DNA of 64,000 nucleotides from positions 1 through 64,000 of the forward strand of contig CACXSA010000012.1 of assembly GCA_902770195.1 (NCBI GenBank). Reading direction: 5' to 3'. Below are positions 46,355 through 53,951 of this stretch, piece after piece (the stretch's first letter is position 1; every line of letters starts with the position of its first letter). Under the pieces are notes generated by a model. It saw only the letters and a program-made list of their open reading frames with translations. It did no database searches and was not told the DNA's origin. The stretch is from an uncultured Prevotellaceae bacterium. GTDB taxonomy: Bacteria; Bacteroidota; Bacteroidia; Bacteroidales; Bacteroidaceae. The position numbers and the translations under genes were made by a program.

Positions 46355-47005
46355 ATGGACGTCGCTTTTCTACTAAATAAGTATTTCAACGGTGCCAAGG
46401 ATGTTTCTATTGATGTCTTTGATGCACAAACGCTTAACAATGTTTATCAAGATGTTGTGGGTGCATTGACAGCCCACTTAGAGATTGAGGTCAGTGTGCT
46501 ACAGGCACTGAGCTATTGTCTCTACGAGATGATGGATAATGTGCATATCCACTCTGGCAAACCACTTGGGACTGCAATGACATATTACGATAGCGAGTGT
46601 AGGAGTGTTCGCGTCCTTATTGCTGATGACGGAATAGGAATTAAAGCCTCACTAGCAGAGAACATTAAATACAAGGACATCACAGAGCCAGATGCTCTTA
46701 GAATATGTCTTGAAGACAAAATAACAGATGGCAAAGGAATGGGATTTGGACTATATACTACGTCAAAATTAGTTGATTGCATTGGGAAAAAGTTCGTTCT
46801 GCATTCTGGAAGCCACAAGCTTATCATACAAAGTGGACAAACCTCTGTGGTTGAAAATGGCTATTGGCAAGGGACACTTATCTATATGGAAATAAATACG
46901 GCAATTGAAATCGACCCCAATCAGGTTGTCGACAACAGGTCTGATATTGCCGATGAGTATAATGAAACATTTGTTGAAACAGGAGAATTGGAGCAACTAT
47001 GGTAG
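46355..47005 (+). CDS. HATPase-domain protein (GHKL, anti-sigma-like)
   Basis: A 216-residue soluble protein with a GHKL ATP-binding domain: N box in LYEMMDNVHIHSG (about residue 55), G1 in IADDGIGI (about 90), G2 in GKGMGFGLYTTSKLV (about 127). There is no histidine phosphorylation site, sensor or membrane segment, so it is more like the SpoIIAB/RsbW or MutL-type users of the fold than a sensor kinase. The downstream DUF4325 gene overlaps it by seven bases, indicating a stoichiometric partnership. Confidence 0.8.
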   Translation: MDVAFLLNKYFNGAKDVSIDVFDAQTLNNVYQDVVGALTAHLEIEVSVLQALSYCLYEMMDNVHIHSGKPLGTAMTYYDSECRSVRVLIADDGIGIKASLAENIKYKDITEPDALRICLEDKITDGKGMGFGLYTTSKLVDCIGKKFVLHSGSHKLIIQSGQTSVVENGYWQGTLIYMEINTAIEIDPNQVVDNRSDIADEYNETFVETGELEQLW

Positions 47006-47304
47006 AATTCAAATTCATAGAATACGGAACTGACTTCGGGACACGAGACATGGGACAAAAGCTTCGGCTAAAGCTTCTGCCTCTTATCAATGGTAACGAA
47101 AAAGTTGTTTTAGACTTTACTGGAGTCAATGTTGTGTCAAATTCCTTTGCAGACGAGTGCATTGCTAAATTGCTTCTGGAGATGCCTTTAGACGAACTCA
47201 AAAAGCGCACTACCTTCCAGGGATTGAACTCAATGGCTGAACGTAGTATCTTAGTAGCATTGCAAAGAAGATACAAGGTAATAAAAGAAGCTGTCACAAA
47301 ATAA
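46999..47304 (+). CDS. DUF4325 (STAS-like) protein
   Basis: A 101-residue protein of the DUF4325 family, which resembles STAS/anti-anti-sigma domains: KVVLDFTGVNVVSNSFADECIAKLL (residues 34-58) is the signature strand-helix, with a Ser at the usual phosphorylation end of the loop. It is translated from inside the end of the HATPase gene (ATGGTAG overlap). By analogy with SpoIIAA/SpoIIAB the pair could form a phosphorylation-controlled switch, but no sigma factor is adjacent and the target is unknown. Confidence 0.8.
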   Translation: MVEFKFIEYGTDFGTRDMGQKLRLKLLPLINGNEKVVLDFTGVNVVSNSFADECIAKLLLEMPLDELKKRTTFQGLNSMAERSILVALQRRYKVIKEAVTK

Positions 47305-47366
47305 ACGTAACAATACAGCTTCCTTTGAATAAAATTGACTTTTAGAGACTAAGAACACATTAAAAT

Positions 47367-47400
47367 AAATGGGCTCCCTCATCGGAAGCCCATCGTTTTT
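47367..47400. terminator. Bidirectional terminator
   Basis: ATGGGCT-C-C pairs with GG-A-AGCCCAT around a short loop, with T residues on one side and A residues on the other. It serves the DUF4325 gene on the plus strand and the ferredoxin gene on the minus strand. Confidence 0.75.
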
Positions 47401-47423
47401 AACCACATAATTCAGCTTATTCC

Positions 47424-47577
47424 TTAGGGAAGGCTGATTGCCTCTGACGGACAAACGTCAGCGCATGTGCCGCACTCTGTGCAAACATCGGGGTTCGCCC
47501 TCAGAGATTGCTCCAGCGGGGCATTCATCGATACATGTACCGCATGCGATGCAGTCGTCACCAATTACGTATGCCAT
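47424..47577 (-). pseudogene. 2[4Fe-4S] ferredoxin gene with an internal deletion
   Basis: From ATG at 47577 the frame encodes MAYVIGDDCIACGTCIDECP-type sequence with a complete first cluster motif (CxxCxxCxxxCP), reaching AISEG. The frame then shifts: the second cluster, CTECGTCADVCPSEAISLP, resumes in another frame and stops at 47424. Compared with typical Bacteroidales ferredoxins (about 56 residues), about 14 bases are missing between GAG-GGC and AAC-CCC-GAT. The ferredoxin would shuttle low-potential electrons. Because such a gene is normally important, a sequencing or assembly error should be excluded before calling it dead. Confidence 0.75.
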
Positions 47578-47624
47578 AACTTAATTACTTTTAATAGATT
47601 AATAAATACTTAATATTTGTGATG

Positions 47625-47632
47625 CAAAGATA
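47625..47632 (-). promoter_or_regulatory. -7 box of the ferredoxin gene
   Basis: TATCTTTG on the minus strand, 47 bases before the ATG. The rest of 47633-47735 holds no gene. Confidence 0.6.
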
Positions 47633-47735
47633 GGCATTTATTTTGAGAATTACCTAAAAATGATGAGAGTTTTTTTATAATTTATACGTAGTCGAAATAA
47701 TAATTAGGGGTTTGTTTACGTTATAATGGATATAA

Positions 47736-48482
47736 ATGAAACGATTTTTGACGCTTTTACTAACGGGATTGACGGTTCTGAATGCTGCTGCACAGATGGA
47801 CCGTCGAGTGCAGAACAAGCCTTATATAGACTTGCGTCCGCTACACTTTGGCATATTGATAGGTACACACCTGCAGGATATAGAGTTGGAGAATGTGGGA
47901 CCATACATGATGACTGATGACGACGGGAACGTGACCGAACAGTATATCATGTGTGATGCAGACAAGTGGAACCAGGGATTCTCCGTGGGAGTACTGGCTG
48001 AAATGCGACTGAGCGAACATTTCTCTTTGCGCATCACCCCATCTATGCACTTTGGAGGCAAGCACCTGACGTTTTTGAACATGAAACAGTTGGACGCTCA
48101 GGGCAGACCTCTCCAGGAGACACAGGACATGAAGAACACGTATGTATCGATTCCGCTGGACATCAAGTTTGCTGCTCCACGCTGGAACAATCACCGTCCG
48201 TACATTATGGCTGGAATCAATCCGATGATTAACCTGACGGGGGGTGACCAGGATATGGTTCGCATCAAAAAGTACAATACCATGGTGGAAGTGGGACTGG
48301 GATGCGACTTCTACCTACCCTTCTTCAAACTGATTCCTGAACTGAAGTTCTGTTTCGGACTGGGTGATGTGCTGGACAAGAACCATATTAACGAATTGCG
48401 CGATGCCAACCTACGAGCCTATGCAGGTAGTGTCAGCAGCGCGCAATCGAAGATGTTTGTCCTAACGTTCTACTTTGAATAA
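47736..48482 (+). CDS. porT: PorT-family outer-membrane beta-barrel
   Basis: A 248-residue exported protein (MKRFLTLLLTGLTVLNAAAQ signal) with PorT-like sequence: NKPYIDLRPLHFGILIGTH after the signal, a long loop with KWNQGFSVGVLAEMRLSEHFSLRITPS, and a terminal strand ending FVLTFYFE. PorT was first defined as needed for gingipain secretion by the type IX system in Porphyromonas. PorT-like proteins are also found in Bacteroidales without full type IX systems, so the name is a family assignment. It fits the shared C-terminal tails of four secreted proteins in this window. Confidence 0.75.
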   Translation: MKRFLTLLLTGLTVLNAAAQMDRRVQNKPYIDLRPLHFGILIGTHLQDIELENVGPYMMTDDDGNVTEQYIMCDADKWNQGFSVGVLAEMRLSEHFSLRITPSMHFGGKHLTFLNMKQLDAQGRPLQETQDMKNTYVSIPLDIKFAAPRWNNHRPYIMAGINPMINLTGGDQDMVRIKKYNTMVEVGLGCDFYLPFFKLIPELKFCFGLGDVLDKNHINELRDANLRAYAGSVSSAQSKMFVLTFYFE

Positions 48483-48485
48483 TGA

Positions 48486-49325
48486 TTATTTGAAGTCAAC
48501 CACCAAGCGACCTATGAAGACAGCCGACTTGCCATTCTGATCAACCGGAATGGGTTTGCCATCCATATTATTGCAATATTCCAGTTGCGTCATATAGGTA
48601 TGGGAATGACCACCCAGCACCAAATCGATGTTGCGAGAGCCTTGTATCATATATTGGTCGTCCTCTCCACGATTGAGATTCCAGCCAAGGTGTGAAATGC
48701 AGATAACCATATCGCACTTCTGCTGTTGCTTCAACATAGTGGCTGTTTCTAGGGCCACCTTGGCAGGATCCAGGTATTTCACTCCCACGCAATTCTTATC
48801 GCTGACCAAGCCTTTTAGCTTAGGACATACGGCAAAGACTCCTATTTTCAGACCATTACGCTTGATAATAATCCACGGTTTGCAGATGCCTTCCATCACA
48901 GTGCCCGTGAAGTCGTAGTTAGCACAGAGAATGGGGAAGTTGGCTTGCTTGAACACACGAGCCATATTTTCGAGTCCGAAGTCGAACTCATGATTGCCAA
49001 TGGTGGAGGCATCAATGCCCATCTGATTCATCAGACCTACTTCCACTTCACCTTTGAACATGGTGAAATAGGCAGAACCTTGGAAAAAGTCGCCACTATC
49101 GAAATAGAGGAGGTCTGGATGCTTCGCGCGTTCCTCTTTTAACATAGCAATACGACGAAGGAAACCTCCACGACCTGCCTTCATCGTGTCAGGCAACTGC
49201 GCATTGATAGGCAGGATGGCTGAATGGGTATCGTTGGTGTGTAGAATCACCAGTTGCTTGTGCTTCTTGGCCTGACCGCTGAGCGATACCAGAGCCAACA
49301 ATATAATAAATAGGTACTTTTTCAT
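48486..49325 (-). CDS. Metallophosphatase half of a split 5'-nucleotidase
   Basis: A 279-residue exported protein (signal MKKYLFIILLALVSLSGQA). The calcineurin-like metallophosphatase motifs are visible: LVILHTNDTHSA (about residue 25), YFDSGDFFQGS (about 74), STIGNHEFDFG (about 111) and LGGHSHTYM (about 238). It equals the N-terminal catalytic domain of UshA-type 5'-nucleotidases; the C-terminal domain is made by the gene just upstream. Together they would dephosphorylate periplasmic nucleotides. Confidence 0.9.
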   Translation of the reverse strand: MKKYLFIILLALVSLSGQAKKHKQLVILHTNDTHSAILPINAQLPDTMKAGRGGFLRRIAMLKEERAKHPDLLYFDSGDFFQGSAYFTMFKGEVEVGLMNQMGIDASTIGNHEFDFGLENMARVFKQANFPILCANYDFTGTVMEGICKPWIIIKRNGLKIGVFAVCPKLKGLVSDKNCVGVKYLDPAKVALETATMLKQQQKCDMVICISHLGWNLNRGEDDQYMIQGSRNIDLVLGGHSHTYMTQLEYCNNMDGKPIPVDQNGKSAVFIGRLVVDFK

Positions 49326-49328
49326 ACT

Positions 49329-49372
49329 TCTTACATCTTACATCATACTTCTTACATCATACATCTTACTTC
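49329..49372 (-). repeat. Heptanucleotide repeat between the two nucleotidase genes
   Basis: About six 7-base units of the type TCTTACA or TCATACA fill the 40-base junction. The same heptamer, reverse-complemented, occurs at 52545-52565. Confidence 0.8.
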
Positions 49373-50130
49373 ACTACCACTCGTCCTTCTATCTCGGAGT
49401 CAACTTCCTTTCCATGCTTCATCATCTCACGGAAGTAATTCATAATGATGAAACGAGTATTGTTGTCAGCTTCCTTGGGGGCATTGACGTTGCGTCCTTT
49501 CTTGAGGGCTTCCAACTTATCGGTTCCTCCCAGAAGATAGTCAATGGTGGTTATACGATAGTCTTTCTGAGGTTCAACAGGCTGGCCGTTAATGGTGGCA
49601 CTCACCAAGCGACCATCTTTCGTAATAACCAAACGAACGGAATGGCTAAGACCTTCGCCTCCGACAGCTGCAATCTGTTGGAAAAGTTCCAAGACATCGG
49701 CACCACTCATGGTAATGAAGGATATCTTGTTTTCAAAAGGCGCTACATCGAGCACATCGCCATAGGTCACATCACCCTTAGGCAAATCAGCTCGTACACC
49801 TCCCATGTTGTAAATGCCAAAGTCAGGCTTTTCATTATAATCCTTAGCCGCCCAAACCAATATGTCGGACAGCAAGTTGGGAAGAGTTCCTTCAGGACGC
49901 TGAGTGGTCATATACCTGGCAGAACGACCCACGACAGGCCCCATCACACTATCTACAACATGCTTAAAAGGTTGCAGAAACTCAGCAGCCCGAGCATCTG
50001 GCTTGACATCATAGCGGGCATCCACCACGATACGGTCACGTTGAACAGAGGCCACTTCATAATGTGACTTGCACGACGCCAACATTAGAAACGGCATCAA
50101 AGCGAGCAAAACAGTCTTTCTATTCATCAT
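49366..50130 (-). CDS. Substrate-binding half of a split 5'-nucleotidase (lipoprotein)
   Basis: A 254-residue lipoprotein (LMLASCKSHYEVAS) that matches the C-terminal domain of 5'-nucleotidases: IYNMGGVRADLPKGDVTYGDVLDVAPFENKI (about residue 105) is the adenine-binding region, and YRITTIDYLLGGTDK (about 190) is also typical. In most bacteria this domain is fused behind the metallophosphatase domain; here it is the first gene of a two-gene operon. Its lipid anchor may hold the pair at the membrane. Confidence 0.88.
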   Translation of the reverse strand: MMNRKTVLLALMPFLMLASCKSHYEVASVQRDRIVVDARYDVKPDARAAEFLQPFKHVVDSVMGPVVGRSARYMTTQRPEGTLPNLLSDILVWAAKDYNEKPDFGIYNMGGVRADLPKGDVTYGDVLDVAPFENKISFITMSGADVLELFQQIAAVGGEGLSHSVRLVITKDGRLVSATINGQPVEPQKDYRITTIDYLLGGTDKLEALKKGRNVNAPKEADNNTRFIIMNYFREMMKHGKEVDSEIEGRVVVK

Positions 50131-50430
50131 TTATTAGGAATTATTTTAGGTTCAGACTGCAAATTTACGAAAAATATCCAGAAAATCACATTGCGGAAGC
50201 AAATTTTTCACTTTTCACTTTTCTCTTTTCACTTTTTTCGCACCTTTGAAACTACGTTTCGAAAGTACTTTTACTCGAAAAAACAAAGAAAATTGAGGTT
50301 TTCTTTGGTTTTTTGCTCGTTTATTCGTACCTTTGCACCCGCTTTTCGGCGTAATCGCTGGCAGGAAGTTTCGAGTTGCCTGTTATGTTGCGTTGGAACG
50401 ATAACAACAATTTTAAACGTTTAAAGAAAA
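50131..50430. other. Divergent gap upstream of rplS
   Basis: No gene is seen. It contains four 7-base units of TTTTCAC type (50205-50232), the rplS promoter (50304-50335) and a leader of about 90 bases in which GAAAC/GTTTC-type short dyads occur upstream. An autoregulatory ribosomal-protein leader is possible but not shown. Confidence 0.5.
50304..50335 (+). promoter_or_regulatory. Promoter of rplS
   Basis: TTTG at 50304-50307, a 20-base spacer and TACCTTTG at 50328-50335, a full consensus match. Confidence 0.75.
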
Positions 50431-50799
50431 ATGGATTTAATTAAAGTTGCTGAAGAAGCATTTGCAACCGGCAAGCAGCACCCCAGTTTCAAGGCTGGTG
50501 ATACTGTAACTGTCGCTTACAAAATTATCGAGGGTTCAAAGGAGCGTATCCAGCTCTTCCGTGGCGTAGTCATCAAGATTAACGGTCATCAGGAGAAGAA
50601 GCGCTTCACCGTTCGCAAGATGTCGGGTACTGTAGGTGTAGAGCGTATCTTCCCCCTGGAGTCTCCCAACATTGAGAGCATCGAAGTGAACAAGGTTGGT
50701 AAGGTTCGTCGCGCTAAGCTTTACTATCTGCGTAAGCTCACTGGTAAGGCTGCCCGTATCAAGGAGAAGCGTAGCGGTGCACGTGCTACTGCTGAGTAA
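50431..50799 (+). CDS. rplS: 50S ribosomal protein L19
   Basis: A 122-residue L19. [30 protein letters not shown] and [27 protein letters not shown] are the family core, and [19 protein letters not shown] is the conserved end. It sits at the 30S-50S interface of the ribosome. It is transcribed alone from a strong promoter and ends at an intrinsic terminator. Confidence 0.97.
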   Translation: MDLIKVAEEAFATGKQHPSFKAGDTVTVAYKIIEGSKERIQLFRGVVIKINGHQEKKRFTVRKMSGTVGVERIFPLESPNIESIEVNKVGKVRRAKLYYLRKLTGKAARIKEKRSGARATAE

Positions 50800-50824
50800 A
50801 TCTCAGACGAGACCTGCACGACAT

Positions 50825-50860
50825 AAAAAGAGACACTCAAGTTTTGGGTGTCTCTTTTTT
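50825..50860 (+). terminator. Intrinsic terminator of rplS
   Basis: AAAGAGACAC pairs with GTGTCTCTTT, followed by T residues. It overlaps the end of the convergent small gene. Confidence 0.85.
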
Positions 50861-51049
50861 ATTAGGATGATGCCCTCCGTAAATGGTTTCTCCACCAAGG
50901 TCTCCATGCAATGTCTCTTGGAAGGAATCCCAGTCCTGGAAACCAGCCAACAGCGACAAGCGGTCCAACGTCTTACGGTCAGGCTTGTGTAGCAACTCTT
51001 TTTCCACTGCTTCTAGAAGTTTGCGCAGTGCATGTCTTTTTTTCTCCAT
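50837..51049 (-). CDS. Small conserved protein, function unknown
   Basis: A 70-residue protein, strongly helical and charged at the N-terminus (MEKKRHALRKLLEAVEKELL), with an aromatic acidic middle (LAGFQDWDSFQETLHGD). I do not recognise a named family. It is supported as a gene by clear codon structure and by a position that leaves room for a promoter upstream. Its last codons lie inside the rplS terminator. No operon partner is evident. Confidence 0.55.
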   Translation of the reverse strand: MEKKRHALRKLLEAVEKELLHKPDRKTLDRLSLLAGFQDWDSFQETLHGDLGGETIYGGHHPNKKETPKT

Positions 51050-51072
51050 ATCGCGTACAAAGTTACGAATAA

Positions 51073-51100
51073 ATTAAGAATTAAGAATTAAGAATTAAGA
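51073..51100 (+). repeat. Heptanucleotide repeat in the promoter of the AICAR transformylase gene
   Basis: AATTAAG is repeated four times and ends ten bases before the TAACTTTG box (51111-51118), so it occupies the region where the -33 element should be. Copy-number change would shift the upstream promoter element. Confidence 0.85.
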
Positions 51101-51110
51101 AAAAATGTGT

Positions 51111-51118
51111 AACTTTGC
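51111..51118 (+). promoter_or_regulatory. -7 box of the AICAR transformylase gene
   Basis: TAACTTTG, 31 bases before the ATG at 51150. No TTTG is found at the right distance; the heptamer repeat is there instead. Confidence 0.6.
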
Positions 51119-51149
51119 AGGCAGAATAAAAAACTTACCTATTTATATA

Positions 51150-52337
51150 ATGAAAGAATTAGCACTTAAGTACGGATGCAATCCGAACCAGAAGCCCTCT
51201 CGCATCTTCATGACAGAGGGTGAGCTACCCATTGAAGTGATTAACGGCCGTCCCGGCTACATCAACTTTCTTGATGCCTTGAACGCATGGCAGTTGGTGA
51301 AGGAACTCAAAGAGGCGACCGGTTTGCCTGCTGCTGCTTCATTCAAGCATGTCAGTCCAGCTGGAGCCGCTGTGGGCCTGCCTCTAAGTGATACTCTGAA
51401 GAAAATTTACTTCGTTGATGATGTGAAGGGATTGGATGAGAGCCCTATTGGATGTGCCTACGCTCGTGCACGTGGTGCCGACCGTATGTCAAGCTACGGT
51501 GACTTTGTGGCTTTGAGCGACACTTGCGATGCCACTACTGCCTTACTCCTGAAGCGTGAGGTAAGTGATGGTGTGATTGCCCCTGACTATACTGCTGAAG
51601 CTATCGAGATACTGAAGGACAAGCGCAAAGGCACTTACAACGTCATCAAGATTGACCCCAGCTACAAGCCGGAGCCTATTGAGCGTAAACAGTGCTTTGG
51701 TGTGACTTTCGAACAGGGTCGCAACGAGATTAAACTGGACGATCCTGCACTCTATGAAAATATCCCTACACAGAACAAAACATTCACTGCTGAGGCCAAG
51801 CGCGACTTAATAATCGCCTTGATCACGTTGAAATACACCCAGTCTAACTCTGTATGCTACGTAAAGGACGGCCAGGCTATCGGTATTGGTGCCGGTCAGC
51901 AGAGTCGTATTCACTGCACCCGTCTGGCAGGCAACAAGGCTGACATCTGGTGGTTGCGCCAGCATCCAAAGGTGATGAGCCTGCCTTTCAAGGAGGGTAT
52001 TCGCAGGGCTGACCGTGACAATACGATTGACGTTTATATCTCTGAGGATGAGCATGATGACGTTTTACGTGACGGAGCCTGGCAGCAGTTCTTCACCAAG
52101 CAGCCCGAGGTACTGACACTGGCTGAAAAGAAAGAATGGATTGCCAAGAACACCAAGGTGGCATTGGGTTCTGATGCCTTCTTCCCCTTTGGCGATAACA
52201 TTGAACGTGCCCACAAAAGTGGCGTAGAGTTTATTGCTCAAGCCGGCGGCTCTGTTCGCGACGATCATGTTATCATGACTTGCGACAAATACGGCATTGC
52301 AATGACATTCACAGGTGTACGTTTGTTCCATCATTGA
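51150..52337 (+). CDS. AICAR transformylase (PurH-type, stand-alone)
   Basis: A 395-residue enzyme beginning MKELALKYGCNPNQKPSRIF. ASFKHVSPAGAAVGLPLSD (about residue 62) is the substrate-binding core of AICAR formyltransferase, and the C-terminal ALGSDAFFPFGDNIERA...GGSVRDDHVIMTCDKYGIAMTFTGVRLFHH is the family ending. It performs the formyl transfer from 10-formyl-THF to AICAR in purine synthesis. The usual IMP cyclohydrolase domain of PurH is absent, so another gene must supply that step. Start at 51150, as the upstream in-frame ATG is in the promoter. Confidence 0.92.
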   Translation: MKELALKYGCNPNQKPSRIFMTEGELPIEVINGRPGYINFLDALNAWQLVKELKEATGLPAAASFKHVSPAGAAVGLPLSDTLKKIYFVDDVKGLDESPIGCAYARARGADRMSSYGDFVALSDTCDATTALLLKREVSDGVIAPDYTAEAIEILKDKRKGTYNVIKIDPSYKPEPIERKQCFGVTFEQGRNEIKLDDPALYENIPTQNKTFTAEAKRDLIIALITLKYTQSNSVCYVKDGQAIGIGAGQQSRIHCTRLAGNKADIWWLRQHPKVMSLPFKEGIRRADRDNTIDVYISEDEHDDVLRDGAWQQFFTKQPEVLTLAEKKEWIAKNTKVALGSDAFFPFGDNIERAHKSGVEFIAQAGGSVRDDHVIMTCDKYGIAMTFTGVRLFHH

Positions 52338-52339
52338 TT

Positions 52340-52537
52340 ATGAGTAAAGAATCTGACTTCGAGGATATCCTCGTAAATGGTATCTCCTTCGGTCGTGGTG
52401 GCGGTCCTCGCAAAGAGGAAGACAAGATAAAGACCAAGGCCAAGAAGAAAAAATACATCACTGGTGCTCACGGTAGTGGCTCTGCACGACAGAAAGCCAA
52501 ATACCGTGAGCAACGGGCTAACCGTCATAAGAAGTAA
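52340..52537 (+). CDS. Small basic protein, function unknown
   Basis: A 65-residue, very basic protein (MSKESDFEDILVNGISFGRGGG, then Lys/Arg-rich to the end, AKYREQRANRHKK). It starts two bases after the stop of the AICAR transformylase gene, so it is co-transcribed and probably translationally coupled. The composition suggests RNA or ribosome association, but no family is recognised. Confidence 0.6.
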   Translation: MSKESDFEDILVNGISFGRGGGPRKEEDKIKTKAKKKKYITGAHGSGSARQKAKYREQRANRHKK

Positions 52538-52544
52538 GATGGCT

Positions 52545-52565
52545 GATGTAAGATGTAAGATGTAA
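52545..52565 (+). repeat. Heptanucleotide repeat before the GH53 gene
   Basis: GATGTAA is repeated three times just before the leader of the galactanase gene. It is the complement of the heptamer at 49329-49372. Confidence 0.8.
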
Positions 52566-52582
52566 TAAAAAGAACTAACGAT

Positions 52583-53908
52583 ATGAAAAAAACACTACTA
52601 ACACTAATTACACTTATCGCTATCACCACCGTATCAGCACAGAAATACGTGGGCGGCGATATTTCGTTATTGACGAAATACGAAGCGAATGGAGCTAAAT
52701 ATTTCGATCTCAATGGTAATAGTATTACTGATTTGCTGACATTCCTGAAGAATCAGGGACTCAACTCCATGCGTGTCCGTCTATTCGTAGATCCCAATAA
52801 TGCTACCAGAGCAGAAAAAGGGCAAGGTGTGTGCCAAGATATTGAATTCGTAAAGACACTTGGCAAGAAAATCAAGGATGCAGGACTTTCCTTCATGCTT
52901 GACTTTCATTACAGTGATACATGGGCTGATCCCTCCAAACAGTGGACACCAAAGGACTGGGAGACCATGAATAATGACCAGCTATATACCAAAATTTACG
53001 AATACACCAAAGATTGCCTAAAAGCACTGAAAGATGCTGGAGCTGCCCCTGATTTCATCCAGACAGGTAACGAAATTAGTTATGGAATGCTTTATGGAAA
53101 AGGTATTATCATAGAGGATGTCTATGAGGGGAACAACAGATATACAACCTATAAAGAAAGCGACCCTTCGTATAAGAAGGTATATGCAGGAGAATCGACT
53201 AACTGGGAACGTTTTGTCAGTCTTCTGAAACAAGCAGGAAATGCTTGCAGGGAGATGTGCCCGAATGCAAAAATTATTCTCCACACCGAGCGTGTTCCCA
53301 ATACGAACTATCTAAATACCTATTATAATTTATTGAAGAATGAGGGTGTAGACTTCGACATTATAGGACTTAGTTACTATCCGTACCATCATGGTCCCTT
53401 AGCCAATCTTAATAATGCCCTGAACATTCTTGAAACGAACTTCGACAAAGACATCATGATTGTCGAAACAGGATACTATCATGCCTACTACCCTACTACA
53501 GGAGTAAAATACCCCAAATCCACTTTCCCATCATGGCCTGACACAGAGACGGGACAGCTACAATTCACCAAAGACCTGATAGAACAACTTAACAATCACA
53601 CGAAAGTCAAAGGTCTTTACTGGTGGTTCCTCGAAGCGAATGAATACGGACTGGATTGGAGTACAAAGCGTGTTACTGATAGTTGGTATAATGCTAGTCT
53701 TTTTGACAACAACACAGGTAAGGCTATGTCATCTATTAACGAACTCAAGAACTTCCTTGGCGACCCTAGTGGCATTGAGACCATTAACCGCGAACCCTTA
53801 ACCGTGAACCAGCATGCCTGGTACACGCTGGATGGAAGGAAACTGAATGGACATCCTAGCACAAAGGGGCTTTACATCCACAATGGCAAAAAGATGATTG
53901 TGAAGTAA
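52583..53908 (+). CDS. Arabinogalactan endo-beta-1,4-galactanase (GH53)
   Basis: A 441-residue secreted enzyme (signal MKKTLLTLITLIAITTVSAQ). The GH53 pattern is clear: YVGGDISLLTKYEANGAKYFD at the mature start, QGLNSMRVRLFVDP, FIQTGNEISYGMLYG with the acid/base Glu (about residue 158), and IMIVETGYYHAYYP with the nucleophile Glu (about 290). It cleaves pectic galactan. The C-terminus (WYTLDGRKLNGHPSTKGLYI, then HNGKKMIVK) is the shared sorting-like tail. It is not next to any SusC/D pair, so it is outside a classical utilisation locus. Confidence 0.92.
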   Translation: MKKTLLTLITLIAITTVSAQKYVGGDISLLTKYEANGAKYFDLNGNSITDLLTFLKNQGLNSMRVRLFVDPNNATRAEKGQGVCQDIEFVKTLGKKIKDAGLSFMLDFHYSDTWADPSKQWTPKDWETMNNDQLYTKIYEYTKDCLKALKDAGAAPDFIQTGNEISYGMLYGKGIIIEDVYEGNNRYTTYKESDPSYKKVYAGESTNWERFVSLLKQAGNACREMCPNAKIILHTERVPNTNYLNTYYNLLKNEGVDFDIIGLSYYPYHHGPLANLNNALNILETNFDKDIMIVETGYYHAYYPTTGVKYPKSTFPSWPDTETGQLQFTKDLIEQLNNHTKVKGLYWWFLEANEYGLDWSTKRVTDSWYNASLFDNNTGKAMSSINELKNFLGDPSGIETINREPLTVNQHAWYTLDGRKLNGHPSTKGLYIHNGKKMIVK

Positions 53909-53951
53909 TTAAATAACAAAAGGGAACATTATCCTTGAACGAAATAGAATC

